A stretch of DNA of 64,000 bases from Isoetes taiwanensis (GCA_021234155.1 JAJEKV010000024.1:15711030-15775029), one strand, 5' to 3'. Positions 23,056-35,084 are shown, numbered from the stretch's first letter. The notes: generated from the sequence alone by a model not told the origin. Program-made: numbers and translations.

Positions 23056-23148
23056 ATTCTTTAGAGTGTCATATCACTGGCATAGAGAATCCTATCAAGT
23101 TCACTTCTACAAGACGTCCTAATGTGCTGAGGTTCAAGATTAAACCAG
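23056..23148 (+). pseudogene. Orphan exon-like segment
   Basis: An acceptor (TTGTTCTTGTAG) and a donor (CCAG/GTAACT) bracket a 93-base open segment reading DSLECHITGIENPIKFTSTR, then RPNVLRFKIKPG. The composition and borders look like a genuine internal exon. I recognise no family, and no neighbouring exon in a compatible frame was found. Confidence 0.35.
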
Positions 23149-23197
23149 GTAACTCGCAAACTTTGTACTTTTATGTTTTTTTATGTAGTTTGCATCT

Positions 23198-23933
23198 TAC
23201 GAGCAAATCATTCTTCATTTGGAATAACTGTTTGTATTGGTTGGTAGAAATTTTGATTGATTGTGAAAACATGACTTTGAAGTATGATTTAAGCCACTTT
23301 ACCCTCCGGCCATAGAGGGCAACCCTCCGTCTTGCAAAGACCTTGTTTTCATGGTCGGGCGATCCGGTTGGATCGGGCCACGATCCTTTTATCGGCCGAT
23401 CTGTTCACATGGCATGCCCTGGTTGTTGAAGCTTTTGCAGCCGGATATAGGAGCCGATAGCCCAAATTCAGAAACATTTTATATATGAATAGTGTGGCGG
23501 ATTCGGCCACCGATCTAAAAACAGATCGCCAGAAGGAAAAATCGAGCTCACCTCACGCCACGATAGGCAACGCCAGAGCGGATTCAACTGAGGGAATTTG
23601 TGCAAGGCTTATTCACCCGCTTACCATAGCTGATGCAAAAGGGCCTCATGTGAACGGGCCTTTAGTGATACCCCACCACTTTAGCACATCAGACAGAAGT
23701 TGCATTAGGCCTAAGTTGGACTGCATAAAAGTACGCATTCATGTGCTTGGTGTCACCACGTTTCCCCTTTAAACAATTTTACCCTTTAATTGCGCAGCGA
23801 GTGGAAGGTTGACATAGAAACAAAAGGCTATTATTGAAACACGCAGTTTTACGCGCACAACGATTTCTCTATTCACATTATTTTCACCCGGCATCATGCA
23901 TATAACAGAGAGTAGTAAAGCTTTCGGGCTAGT
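23198..23933 (+). repeat. Upstream-region duplicate, copy A
   Basis: This closely matches 24257-25009, the region directly upstream of the UGT, including CCATGGAGGGCAACCCTCCG-type sequence, CATGGCATGCCCTGGTTG, GGCCTTTAGTGAT and CAGAGAGTAGTAAAGCTTTC. The match ends at GGGCTA, where copy B has the A of the UGT start codon. It carries no coding sequence of its own. Confidence 0.85.
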
Positions 23934-24256
23934 TTGCTCATACCTTTTTGACCATACCTTTTTGTTGCTCTAGTGCAATTGCTGTTTGTTTGAATGTCAA
24001 AATTTCTAGGGTCCTTAAATTTGTTAGTATTTCTTGTATCAAACTAGGGGGCCAAAATAGGGTATCAAACAATTTTACATGTATGCTAAGCTCAAGTAGA
24101 AGCTCAAAAATGGTGTCTAAAATGTTGAAATTGTCACACTTGTCACAAATAGACCGCGAAAATGGATCTTTTTTGGGGAATTTTAGGGAATCTTTTAAAG
24201 ATTCCTTTTAAAGTGCATTTGGAGTAAATAAGTGCGTTTCAATTTAAACTTTGTTT
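23934..24256. mobile_element. Partial TIR element between the duplicates
   Basis: The right part (about 24085-24256) resembles the right end of the 20.1-22.3 kb element: AATTGTCACAC-TGTCACAAA, GGGAATTTTAGGGAATCTTT, then AATAAGTGCGTTTCA and AAACTTTGTT. It is therefore a second member of that family, apparently lacking its left inverted end. It sits exactly between the two UGT upstream copies. Confidence 0.6.
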
Positions 24257-25008
24257 CCTACGAGCAAATCATTCTTCATTTGGAATAACTGTTTGGATTA
24301 GTTGGTAGAAATTTTGATTGATTGTGAAAACATGACTTTGAAGTATGATTTCAGCCACTTTACTCTCCGGCCATGGAGGGCAACCCTCCGTGCGCAGCAC
24401 CTTGTTTTCATGGCTGAAGCGATCTGGCTGGATCAGCGCTGATCCTTTTTATCAGCGATCTGTTCACATGGCATGCCCTGGTTGCTGAAGCTTTTGCAAC
24501 CGGATATAGGAGCCGATAGCCCAAATTCAGAAACATTTTATATATGAATAGCGTGGCGGATTCAGCGCTGATCTAAAAACAGATCAACAGGAAGGAAAAA
24601 TCAGGCTCAGCTCACGCTGCATAGGCAACGCGTAGCGGATTCAGCCTGAGGGAATTTGTGCAGGGCTTATTCAGCCGCTTACCATAGCTGATGCAAAAGG
24701 GCCTCATGTGAACGGGCCTTTAGTGATGCCCCACCACTTTAGCACATCAGACTATCATGAGTTGAACTGGCATTAGGCCTAAGTTGGACTCCATAAAAGT
24801 AAGCATTCATGTGCTTGGTGTCACCAGTGACCACGTTTCCCTTTAAAGAATTTGACCCTTTAATTGCGCAGCGAGTACCTCTCCTAGGTTGACATAGAAA
24901 CAAAAGGCTATTATTGAAACACGCAGTTTTACTACGCGCGCACACAACGATCTCTCTATTTTCACCCGGCATCATGCATATAACAGAGAGTAGTAAAGCT
25001 TTCGGGCT
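24257..25008 (+). promoter_or_regulatory. UGT upstream region, copy B
   Basis: This is the second copy of the duplicated segment and lies directly before the UGT start codon. A weak TATA-like CATATAAC (24975-24982) is about 30 bases before the ATG, which would give a very short leader; no better TATA box is seen nearby. Compared with copy A it differs mainly by C/T and G/A changes around CG sites and by short indels such as an added CTACGCG. Confidence 0.5.
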
Positions 25009-26430
25009 ATGGAGGGGCAGCGTAGAGTTCTGCTCTGCCCTGCAGGCGGAAAGGGCCATGTCTCGCCCATGATAGTGCTAGGCAAACGCCTGGCCGAATT
25101 GGGTTTATCGATAGCCTTCTGCTGCGTCTCAGAATCCAGCTTCAATGCCGTTGTTTGTGCTTGCAAATCCGATTCCGACGTCTCAGTAGAGCTCCTGGAA
25201 GTAGAAAACGAGAATGAAGATCCAGCTTTTCTGAAAAGGCAGGTAGTGAATGGAGTTAGGATACATTCATTTGGGAGGAATCAGAGATTTACGCCTCCGC
25301 CCACTCCAGTGGGTCTGAGAGCAGCTCTTGAAAAGAGGCTCAACAATCTGATCCAAAATGGCCAGGCTCCGGCCTGCGTCGTCACGGATATGCTCATGGA
25401 TTGGGCTAGCCAGACAGTCCGGGCATGTGGCTTGCCTTCCTATGTGCTATATACTTGTGGGGCTGTTTATTTAGCCATTTCTTTTCAGCTCAGAGACCCA
25501 GATTTGGCAGCACTGCAGTGTTTGCCTGCCGTAGAAGGCCTGCCTCATATTCCCTGGGATGAATTGCCTTCTTTTCTCACCAATCCATCCCACCCCTTTT
25601 ACCCTGTGAAGCGTTCCTGGGATCAGGAGCTCATACACGCAGACGGGATCCTCTTGAATACATTTTCTGAACTGGAAGGCAGAGTATTGGATGCTATTAA
25701 GCATAAAATCCCTGCGACAAAATGTTTATCAGACAAGATCTTCCCGATAGGGCCGCTTTTAAGCACAGAGTATTTTGGTGGCAAATCTCATGAAAACGGG
25801 ATCGGGATGCAGAATGATGTGGAAAAAATGTGCGAAGAATGGCTGGATGGGCAGGAAGCAGGGTCTGTGGTGTATATTTCGTTCGGGAGCTGGGCGGCAA
25901 TAAGCAAGGAACAGATGGAAGAGCTAGCAGGGGGGCTAAGGGCAAGCGATCATCCGGTACTGTGGGTGCTGCCGCTTGATTCGGCTGAGAGCTGTCCAGA
26001 AGAGCTGAAAAATTTCAGCGACAGGCGTCTGCTTGTGCTGCATAATTGGGCGCCCCAGTTATTGATTCTGGGCCACAGAGCAGTGGGCGGGTTCCTGACG
26101 CACTGCGGCTGGAATTCTGTCCTGGAATCCATCGCCGTGGCTGGAATTCCAGTCATCGCGTGGCCGTTTACAGCGGACCAGCCAATCAGTGCCAGATACG
26201 TGGTCGATGAACTCAAGATTGGCGTCGACGTTCACGAGAATGCGCACGGCCTGGTTTTGAGAGACGACGTCGAAACGGCCGTCCGTCAGTTGCTTGACGG
26301 AAAAGAGAATGCCGTCATGCGCTCCGCCGCTACCCTCCTCCATGCCTCTGCTAAAGCTGCCGTTGCCGAGAATGGTAGCTCCTCCACCTCCCTCCGCCTC
26401 TTTAAGTCTTCATTGTTAAATTCAATATAA
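25009..26430 (+). CDS. UDP-glycosyltransferase (family GT1), intact and intronless
   Basis: This 473-residue protein has the normal plant UGT length. UGTs transfer a sugar from UDP-sugar to small acceptors such as phenolics, terpenoids or hormones, in the cytosol. The N-terminal block GKGHVSPM holds the catalytic His17, and VTDMLMDWA holds its partner Asp127. The C-terminal PSPG box runs from Trp347 to Gln391, with the WAPQ, HCGWNS and ADQ signatures. The box is 45 residues rather than the usual 44, because ESIAVAGIP has one residue more than the common ESxxAGVP spacing. No signal peptide or membrane segment is seen. The ATG at 25009 gives the standard UGT N-terminus. The acceptor and the UGT group cannot be read from sequence. 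No breaks: this is the window's only clearly intact host gene. Confidence 0.92.
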   Translation: MEGQRRVLLCPAGGKGHVSPMIVLGKRLAELGLSIAFCCVSESSFNAVVCACKSDSDVSVELLEVENENEDPAFLKRQVVNGVRIHSFGRNQRFTPPPTPVGLRAALEKRLNNLIQNGQAPACVVTDMLMDWASQTVRACGLPSYVLYTCGAVYLAISFQLRDPDLAALQCLPAVEGLPHIPWDELPSFLTNPSHPFYPVKRSWDQELIHADGILLNTFSELEGRVLDAIKHKIPATKCLSDKIFPIGPLLSTEYFGGKSHENGIGMQNDVEKMCEEWLDGQEAGSVVYISFGSWAAISKEQMEELAGGLRASDHPVLWVLPLDSAESCPEELKNFSDRRLLVLHNWAPQLLILGHRAVGGFLTHCGWNSVLESIAVAGIPVIAWPFTADQPISARYVVDELKIGVDVHENAHGLVLRDDVETAVRQLLDGKENAVMRSAATLLHASAKAAVAENGSSSTSLRLFKSSLLNSI

Positions 26431-26579
26431 CTTAGCAGCTGAGGCACTCGTAAAGGACCTCACCTAGTTTTGTTAGCAAATCTTATCCATTCTTTGTTCA
26501 ATGTTCACCAGTCTTTCAAATCTTTCCCACTTATTTATTTACAAGTTTTTGTGACGTTATGTATACAGGAATGGCAAGC

Positions 26580-26648
26580 TGCCATCCCTGGGATGGAAAC
26601 AGGGCGACGCGCGAAGCGCGGAGCCCTGTTGACATCCCAGGGATGGCA
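26580..26648. repeat. Near-perfect fold-back palindrome
   Basis: The left arm GCCATCCCTGGGATG, AACAGGGC and CGCGCGAAG meets its complement CATCCCAGGGATGGC on the right, with AGCGCGG-type pairing at the centre. The whole forms a hairpin of about 69 bases with only a few mismatches. Confidence 0.8.
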
Positions 26649-26689
26649 AGTAGATTGCCATTGCTGCAACGTGAAAAACAGGGAGGTGC

Positions 26690-26805
26690 ATTCCAGCCCA
26701 CCGGAATGCAGGGTAAAAGCTCGGAATGTAGGGTAAAGATCTAGAATGCAGGGTAAAGATCCAGAATGCAAGGTAAAATCCAGAATGCCGGGTAGAAGAA
26801 TCGCT
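26690..26805. repeat. 20-bp tandem repeat
   Basis: Five diverged copies of a unit like GAATGCAGGGTAAAGATCCA. They begin about 40 bases right of the fold-back palindrome. Confidence 0.75.
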
Positions 26806-28490
26806 CAGATCACTGTATTTTTTTCTGGTAACATTCTTGTAAAAGAATCTCGCCACGTGGCAAGGCGCTATTGGCGGATAAGGGTGGGATGCACCTACCT
26901 GTTTTTTACGTAGAATGGCATGGCCAAGCCTTAAAATTGAATGGTGGTATCTCCGTTGTTTTGAAGGGCAACTTTTAGTGTTGCCTTTCATGTTGAATGG
27001 CAATTTTGTCAAGATGCCATTCCTTTGAAGGCATCAATTTGTGTACATGTACATCAATTTGAGTTCATCTCGTCAACAATTTTTTCAAGACTCCCTTTTT
27101 TTTTAATGTTTAATGTTGGTTGATGTGGTATTGATTTCGTGTTATCTTATTAATTATAATAATGGTTTAGGGTTTAGGGTTTGGAGGGTTTGATTTAGAG
27201 TAGAGGTTTTGGAGGGGCAATTTGTCATTCTTGACAAGAATGATTCAAGAAGATGCAAGAACGCATGCCCACTTACCTTGACGTCATTGTCCAAAGTTTC
27301 ATTGACTCTAAATCAACACTTCATATTGCAACATGCCATCAAATTCATTATCCTACATGTTTGCGCCAAGAGCACTCGTGATACTTTAAATGCTGAGATA
27401 TGAGAGTATTTGAGGCCAATATTGTTTTGCCTAGTATATAATAATATAATGTCAACTTTAATTGCATTCCGATAATAATGAGAGTATTTGAGGCCAATAT
27501 TGTTTGGCTAGTATAATCTAAACATATACTAGTGAATGTGTCCCCAGCATTGCCGCGCATAATTAGGGGCCTGTGTTTTGGTAGACCCTGTGACACTGCC
27601 ACGCATAATTGGGGAGTACCAATAGGACCTTGATTGTCTCATGATGTTCAAACTAAAAGTCTAAGGATTAATAGACTCATTTGTAAATAGTAGAATCAAC
27701 AACTGTTGTGCATGTTTTACTATCACATGAATGTCCGACAATAGTGCTTTGTCACAATGAGGGCACATTCATGTTCAATTTAAAAATCCCTTGCTATTTC
27801 TTCTTTATGCATTCCTACACATTGAACAACCATGTGCATAAAAATAATTTCCAAATAGCGCAAACATATGTGTATTATTAGTTCTGCTAATCTTACATTT
27901 AATGACATCCAATGGTTGGTTAATACACATGGGACATTCAGGTGTACAATTTATAACAAAAGGACTTGTAACAAAATGGTATTCGCAGTTTACAATTCCT
28001 TTAAAGGAGTTGCAAATGCTATCTTGGTAAATACAACGTCATATCCAAAGGTTCTTGCTTTTCTATCCTACTCATGGGCAATACGCATTTAATGCATCTG
28101 TATCTTCATTGGTGATATCCATAGTATGCCCTATGGCAAGATAAAATAACAATGCTTAACATCCTTCTAGGAATCTTGAAAAGCCCTATGGCAAGATAAA
28201 ATAACGGTGCTTAACATCCTTCTAGGAACCTTGAAATTTTGAAATAAAGAAAAATTTGTACGAAGATTTCAGTTGAGCACTTGTAATTTGATGAGTCAAG
28301 TTTTGATTTATAGAAGCAAAGTCTGCAGTTATGAGTTGCATTTAAGTAATTTGTGAATGATGTAAAGCGCATTTGTTGCTCATGTCTTGGTTGGGCATAA
28401 ATATTGTACCATTCAGCCGTGTCCACCATTTAGTTGATGCCCTTGTTTGTTCATTTGCATCACACCTTTTTTGCTTTCCTTGACTAGCTA

Positions 28491-30604
28491 ATGGGAAGGC
28501 AGCTGACCTCGATGGTATGCAGGCCGAGTTACTCAAGTGGGCAGGGCAGCCGCTTGTGCCGGTCCTCACTACCCTGTTCAACAGAGCATTGCAGGAGGGT
28601 TTCCCCCCGACAATGGACCACAAGCAGGGTTGTTCCCATTCACAAGGCGGGCGACCCACACTGTCCGGCCAATTACCGGACGATCATGGTCAGTTCAGTA
28701 TTTGCCAAACTGTTGGCTGGCATTCTCGGCGGCAGATTGACCCGGGCGAGGCGGCGGATGTGCGAGCCCTCACACGCAAAGCTTTTCGACCCGCCACTCA
28801 ACGATTGACCATATCTTTACGCCGGGCGATTGAAGGCGGCCCGGAATCATCGGGTGGACTTGTATTGTCGCTTGTGGACTTCGCAAAGGCTTTTGATCCG
28901 GTCCCCGGAAAAGCTGTAAGGCTAGATTTGGTCAATCGGGGCTCCCGGCCGCCTCGCGTAATGCCATATACGTTATGAGAGTTGTTTTGGCGGGATGCGG
29001 ACCGCCAAGCATTCACCAAGAGTATCGGTCCCAGGGTTGCCCCCTCTCGCCAACACTTTTTTTGGCCTCTACATTGATCGGTTAGAGCCCGGCTTATCGA
29101 AAGCATGGGGGATGGCATACGACTTTTGCACCGGGTCATCCGCCCGACCATCTATCTGCGGGCGATGTTGGCCTCATTGCCCACACCCCGGCTATCGCGC
29201 CTCACCTCGGATGCCCTAGACACATTTTGCCGGGCTACACATGCTACGCGTCAATCCGCCAAGACCAGGTGGTTCTCATATCCTCTTCATCGCCACCCCA
29301 TGCCTCCCGCACTCACATATCGGGGGGCGACTCGTGGACGCCACGCCCACCTACAAGTACCTAGGGGTGGAGTTCCCCTCCCTCGCCTCTGGAGGCGCTC
29401 CTATCCGCTTATGGGTGACAAATAGGCCGGAAAGCCGCTTTATGCCATCGCGGAATCAACAAATACCCGGCAGAGCTATATGATTGGGGCCATCGGGCCA
29501 CATCCGTTCGCACCTTGGTCAAGCCTCGGCCCTTCAGACGGGGTCGAGGTTTGGGGCCCGGTCATCTCCTTGGCGACACTGAATGACTTGGAGCAGTGTG
29601 CAAGGCATTTTGGCACGGCACTTGGGGTGAAACCTTCACCCCCTATCAGATTCTCGCTGCAGAAATCGGATTCTTGCCGCCACGGGCAGCCCTTGATAGA
29701 CACATCGCCTATTTTCGTAAAGTGGTTACTATGGGTGATGCTCTCTGCCCCGCGACTGGCTTACACCGTGGGCCATGAGTCCGCTGGCGCTTAGGGCCTG
29801 TTGGAGGGTAAGAGAGATCAGTGGTTCGCCCGATGGAACGCGGGGGAGCACGCCCGATGCGTCTGGTATACCTTACGCAACTACGGGTCGATCGCGGGAT
29901 GTACTGTTTGGAGTACCCCAGATGCTTGTTTCCTTGGCAAGTCATGCGACCCCATTGCTCTAGAGCAGGGTCAAAATGGCCCATTACAAGGAGCACATCA
30001 ACCCCGTGTTAGCCCTGGGGCCCACAGCCACTACCGCTTCCCGGCTGCCCACGAAAAAATGCGCACTTGACTCATTGCCTCCATTCATACGGGGTGCCCA
30101 CCATCTTCGCATCGAGGCGGTGTGGATTGGGGAGCCCCGCCGGACAAAGCTCGGCCGGTCGCCAAACGGGTGCCATTGAGGATGAGTCTCACACTTTCCG
30201 AGTTGCCCGGCGTTCAGTCCGATCCGGGCGATACGCTCCCTTGGTACGGTAGGACGTGCCCTTTGCATTTGCCGATGAACACACCGTCCAAGATGCGTGC
30301 CCCGGGGTCATACATCCAGAGGTAATGGACCCGCGAGGTCACGTTTGCCCCGCACCGGGCTGTCCGTGACTAGGCACTACGGGGTGGTGCATGATCAGAT
30401 ATATTGGGATGTTTTACGCATTTTATATGATTAGCACGGTTTGTCGTCGGTGATTGTCGCCACGGTTTTTCCTCGAAAACCCTTCGGGCGGGGGTTTTTA
30501 ATCCGGGCAGTAATCCGCTTGCTGCGTTTTTGTATTGGGTCCCATAGACCGATTGGTCTCCGTGGACGATAAAAGTACCTTCCTTCCTTCCTTCCTTCCT
30601 TCCT
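28491..30604 (+). mobile_element. LINE, 5'-truncated, reverse-transcriptase half with (TTCC)n tail
   Basis: GC-rich compared with its surroundings. Reading across several frames gives the RT core: KAADLDGMQAELLKWAG, VVPIHKAGDPHCPANYRTI, LVDFAKAFDPVPG (catalytic Asp block), LANTFFGLYIDRLEPGL, a damaged region where YADD is expected followed by QVVLIS, and DATPTYKYLGVEFPS. These match a non-LTR retrotransposon. At least six frameshifts and stops make it non-functional. The 3' end (30420-30604) has a UTR block ending TTGGTCTCCGTGGAC and then a (TTCC)n tail. The endonuclease half is absent here; a fragment that may be that half lies at 44.7-46.8 kb. Clade not assigned. Confidence 0.85.
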
Positions 30605-31900
30605 CCATTTGTCTAAGCTTTTACTAAGACATCTTTTGAGCTTTTCCCGAACATCTTTGACTGCAATCTGCTATTTTAATAGTCGTCTCCAATGCTTAAG
30701 GCTATCTTTGTAGGTTATGATCACTAGTGATGATAATCACTGGTCTCCTCCCTTTAAATGTTGCATCTGTTCTTATCTTCATGACTGGTAGCAGCATAAT
30801 AACAATTTTATGTACCTTGGCCTCTCTTGTTAATGTTTCTTCACCTGCTCTTGCCCTAATTTTCTTGAACAGAACCTTTTGACATCTGGCTGTTTCAAAA
30901 TTCGACTATCAAGGGAAATTTACATCAGACAGAACCATAAGATCTTCTTGAATCAACTCCTTGGAGCACGATAAGCCTAACATTAAAGTTTTTATATTTA
31001 GAAGGATATAGTGTAACAGGGACTGCAACAGAGATTCAACCAGGGATTAAATTACTAATCGCATATTTCTTATTAGCCAGAATGACTTTAGCTAAACTTG
31101 CTCGATATTAATCCCAAAACTTTCTGTGGTTTAGCTAAACTCTACACATTTTTCCTCTCATACTTTCTAGCGTTTAGCTAAACTAACCCAAACATCAACC
31201 TAAAAATTTCTATGGTGTGGCCCCAACAGAAAATATTAAGCCAAATTACTATACTTTTTTTAAATTGTTTCCACTTATTTTAGTCATTTTCTTTGTGAAA
31301 ACATTATAAAATAATGCTAAATAGCAAAGTCTAGGACTCAAATTAATTTATAATGCTAGAAACGAAACTACTAATCATATATTTCTTATAAACTAGAGTG
31401 ATGTTAGCTAAACTAGGCCGAAAGTCATCCTAAAAGTTTCTATGGTTTAGCTAAACAATACAAAATTTCACTCTTTTACTTTCTAGCGTTTGGCTAAAGA
31501 GCTCCAGGGTTGGCGCAGTCCCGAAAAAAGATAAGCTAAAATTATTATTTTTTTCCCAATTTTTTCCATTTACTTTAGCCAATTTATTTTGAAAATGTGC
31601 TAAAAAATCGCCAAATAGCTAAGTTTAGCCCTTAAATTATTCCATGGATTCAACCCCTAACCATGAATGGTGGAGGTTATAATGCGTGGTTATTCATGGA
31701 GTTCATTTTTTTTTACTTCCTTTAGATTGCCAAAATATAGAGTAAGAGCTTGAGTCACAATCAGCAGTCTTTTGAGTGCATATTGCTCCACAGCTTTATT
31801 AAGCAGCGTCCTTGATTTCAGTAGTTTGATCATCCATGCTAATCATCTACAAACCTTTGAACCTTCCAAAAAAACATCTTAAAGCATTAGTAGAATACTA
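30605..31900. other. AT-rich DNA with a diverged 310-bp duplication
   Basis: The segments 31041-31345 and 31350-31645 align: TACTAATC-CATATTTCTTA, GATGTTAGCTAAACT, TTTCTATGGTTTAGCTAAAC, TTTCTAGCGTTT-GCTAAA and GCCAAATAGC recur in the same order. No gene was recognised. Confidence 0.6.
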
Positions 31901-31901
31901 A

Positions 31902-33292
31902 TTATACAGCACTATGGCAATAACCAAGTCTATTCGGACATATGCAATTGATCATAATTCTGCAATATCCAAGTAAACTACCACCGACTATACATTCCAA
32001 CCATTCTAAAAGTAACCTTTCGAAACTTGAGGGGATACTTTCTGGTACTCTAGATACTAAATGGATAACATAAAAGTAAATATAACTGGAACAAAGTTGG
32101 TAGAAGCTCATATTTTCTTCGTTATAAGTGGTTTGCATAGACTGGAAGTAATTGAGGATTGCCCTCAATGCTGCTGACCACACGTCATCATTGTTGTCAT
32201 CCAAACGTTTCTCTAGCATGCGCCCAATTTTCCATCCTTGTTCATCTGCTTAGAAGGCTTGGCATTAGCTATCATGCATCTAATACATTCTACAGTTAGA
32301 TGCATTCTGTAGAACATGAAAGCCTAAAATCAATTGTTTGCCTTTGAGAACCCCAAACAAATATTTATTACACGATGTTGCACTTGTTAGATGCATGGTG
32401 ATGTAACAATAGGAAGTCATTGCTAAATGATAGGTTCTTACTGCTCTACTATGTACTCATGACTAATATAGATATTGACATGGTATTTATGCAACAAAGC
32501 TGAGTAACAATACTAACAATTAACATAGATCCAATTGTAGCTGAAGTGAACTACTGACTCAAATCAAAAGCATGAAATACATGTACAAATCAAAATAGCA
32601 AGAAATACATGTATTCAACAAATTTTACCTGAACATTTGAACCTTGAACTGCATAAAGTTTATCTGCATGAAGGAAGCACCGTACCAATCTAGTGATACT
32701 GCCTATCACAAAATTTGCACGACTGCCTGGACTCCAAAACGTCCTTCTGCAGCAAGACACAAAGCACTCTATGCAAGGGAAAATACCTAGAAAAAACAAA
32801 GCTGTGCTAGAAAAACATTAGACTTTCAGAACAGTTCCTACATTAACATTTGTTTTGCACCAGATCTTGCACCAACGCCGAAAATGGTTGATGCTAGAAA
32901 GGGATGATCCTTGGACGCAATAAATCTTGGCATGAATCTGATTTGCAAACTTGCAAAAGCGATCTAGCCTGCATAAAAAAAATTCAAAATACAATACGAT
33001 TTTAGTTGCAAGATCATTTCCTATAATCCTAGTTGCTTACCTGCAGAGATCGGAGACTCAAATCTCAAAATTCTGAAGCACAACAGTTGGAGAAAGAGCG
33101 GCTCCTTTTGATAGCCATTACAAAGAAAAACGGAGACTGCCACACATTTTAATCATTATAAAAGCGTTAGTAATAGCAAAAGGTTTGAGGCATGCAGAAA
33201 TGGAATAGAATGCAAAACACCAGTACCTCAGCTTATCTTGTAGATTAGCCAGGGCAATTTGAACTGTCTTGCTTAGAAAGAGGTCTGCCTGA
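31902..33292 (-). pseudogene. Exon-like remnants of an unrecognised spliced gene
   Basis: On the minus strand, four segments look exonic, from 5' to 3'. About 33292-33227, between TTTCAG and GTACTGG, reads ADLFLSKTVQIALANLQDKL. About 32968-32840 reads LDRFCKFANQIHAKIYCVQG. About 32755-32629, between CTGCAG and GTAAAA, reads RTFWSPGSRANFVIGSITRL then VRCFLHADKLYAVQG. About 32230-32075 reads MLEKRLDDNNDDVWSAALRA then ILNYFQSMQTTYNEE. Leu/Ala-rich helical text suggests a helical-repeat protein, but I recognise no family. Frames were not joined with certainty, and it may be a decayed host gene. Confidence 0.4.
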
Positions 33293-33349
33293 AACGAAAT
33301 AGATGCATCAGGAAACGAATTGCAGCTTAGAAATTATCAAAGATTGAAA

Positions 33350-33605
33350 TTTTGTTACTTGCAATGCTGTACCAGCATGAGAAGCTAAGAAACTCTAGAT
33401 TTGCAGAAGCATCTTTGTTGCAGAAGGATGTAACGGGCACTGTAACGCATGATCAGAAACAAAAATGCATAACGTGGGAAAGTTTTTTCTTGCCGGATTT
33501 TCAATTTTTTGATGACAAAATTTCGCTTTTTTGGCTGGATTTTCATGTTTACAGGCGACTGAAAAAAAGAGGACACCTTCCTCCAAAAACATTTTAAGTA
33601 AGTGG
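33350..33605 (+). repeat. Dispersed repeat, copy 1 of 3
   Basis: It shares CTAGATTTGCAGAAGC, TTGTTGCAGAAGGATGTAAC, GGGCACTGTAACGCATGA, GGATTTTCAATTTT-TGATGAC and AAAACATTTTAAGTAAGT with copy 3 (38670-38960); copy 2 (34935-35095) has only the first part and ends in a 40-base A run. Copy 1 lacks about 40 internal bases present in copies 2 and 3. The origin is unknown. Confidence 0.8.
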
Positions 33606-34930
33606 ACTAGTAAACGTGTGACCGGCGTTGCGGGGCTAATGTCCTGGCATGTGTTTTTACTTGGCCTTTAATGTCTATATGCATGTTGTATGGGCAAGAA
33701 TAGACAATATTTGCTTTTGTAAATGTTTTTGTTATTGAAATTGTCTAACTACAGTATATCAATGTATTAACTTTGCTTTTATCAATTTCAACAGAGAAAA
33801 CAATGCTTTGTGACGAATATGTGGGGGGGCAGTTAAATATATCTCTAAAGACAAAAAATTGGAAAGACAAATCCAAAACTTATGCTCAAAATATGACCCT
33901 TAAAAGTAGTTAAGTACACCCGACGAAAAATAGATACAGAAATCCAAAACACAAAATTTTGTCATGGCTCATTGAAGTATTTTAGTTCATGATGGAACTC
34001 TAAATATGCATTTCTACATGGTGCACATCACCAAGTGCACATCACATGCTCCCGTAATATCTTCACTTCTCCGACAGATAACATCTTAGCCGGGGTAAAA
34101 GTGAAATGCATGGGTCATGAGTCATGGATTTGAACTGCCTATGATGTCTCACGACTATCAAGCACGTGAGATAACTCATCCCGAGGGTAGATTCGTATGA
34201 TGGAATCAGATACCGCCTCATGAAGGAATGATTTGTAGACCCTAAAATGGATTCCATTACATATTCCAACACATGTGAGTTCTTTTGCTACTAAGACGCC
34301 AATTTGCCAGTGCTGTGTATCGTTTCTCATCTGATAAAAAAGACAAACAATGGGAGGTTAGTAAAAGCACTACGATATCCAATAGATAGATACACGCACT
34401 CTATCCTCAACCTACCTCTCTCAAAGCACATCCGCATAAACAGCGTTCCCTTGGATAGACTTGAGCAAACAGAAAGTTATCAATCAATTGGATGAAGTGC
34501 TCCAACTTGACAACCTCGTCAGTGCAAAATATTTTCTTGAGCTTTGCAATGAGCTCCTCAATTTCCACGCTTGCTACCCCATGCACATGAGCGTAGTATT
34601 TTCGTTCCCAATCATATCATGACCCAAGAGCACGTACGACAAAAGTAACACTGGAGACGTGATAACTCCTGTCACCTTTTAGGCATTTGGCGATATGGTG
34701 ACCAAAGGGACCAAAATACGCACCATCTACATGGATGAAGAAGTAAGTAAGTAAAATAAAAAAGAAATAAAGTCGAAGAAATCATTGAGAACAAAGAGAA
34801 ATTGGAAGTAGAGATTTTTAAGTATTAGGCTTACAATTAGAGGAGTTCTTTGTATACAATATTTGTTGTATATCTTGATCAGTCGACTTCTGCAGAAGCA
34901 TCTGCAGAAGAGAGAAAAAGGGAATAGAAA
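33606..34930. other. No gene recognised
   Basis: AT-rich sequence with short frames on both strands and no domain, splice pattern or repeat of note. Confidence 0.4.
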
Positions 34931-34934
34931 TTTC

Positions 34935-35084
34935 GTTGCTTGCAATGCTGTACTAGCACGAGTCCAAGAAGTACCCTGAGAAGCTAAGAAGCCCTAGATT
35001 TGCAGAAGCCCCTTTGTTGCAGAAATGCTCTGATTGTCGGCCACTTGCAGAAGGATGTAACGGGCACTGTAACGCATGATCAGG

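Larger units (their letters stand above)
26431..28490. other. Intergenic with small repeats
   Basis: No gene was recognised. It contains a strong palindrome (26580-26648), a 20-bp tandem repeat (26690-26805), two plant telomere-type TTTAGGG units (27166-27180) and two direct duplications: GAGAGTATTTGAGGCCAATA at 27402 and 27480, and a 54-55-bp unit at 28128-28240 starting CCCTATGGCAAG. Confidence 0.5.

Noticed and set aside
27166-27180. TTTAGGG repeats as an interstitial telomere
   Set aside because: Only two units are present, too few to infer a telomere fusion.
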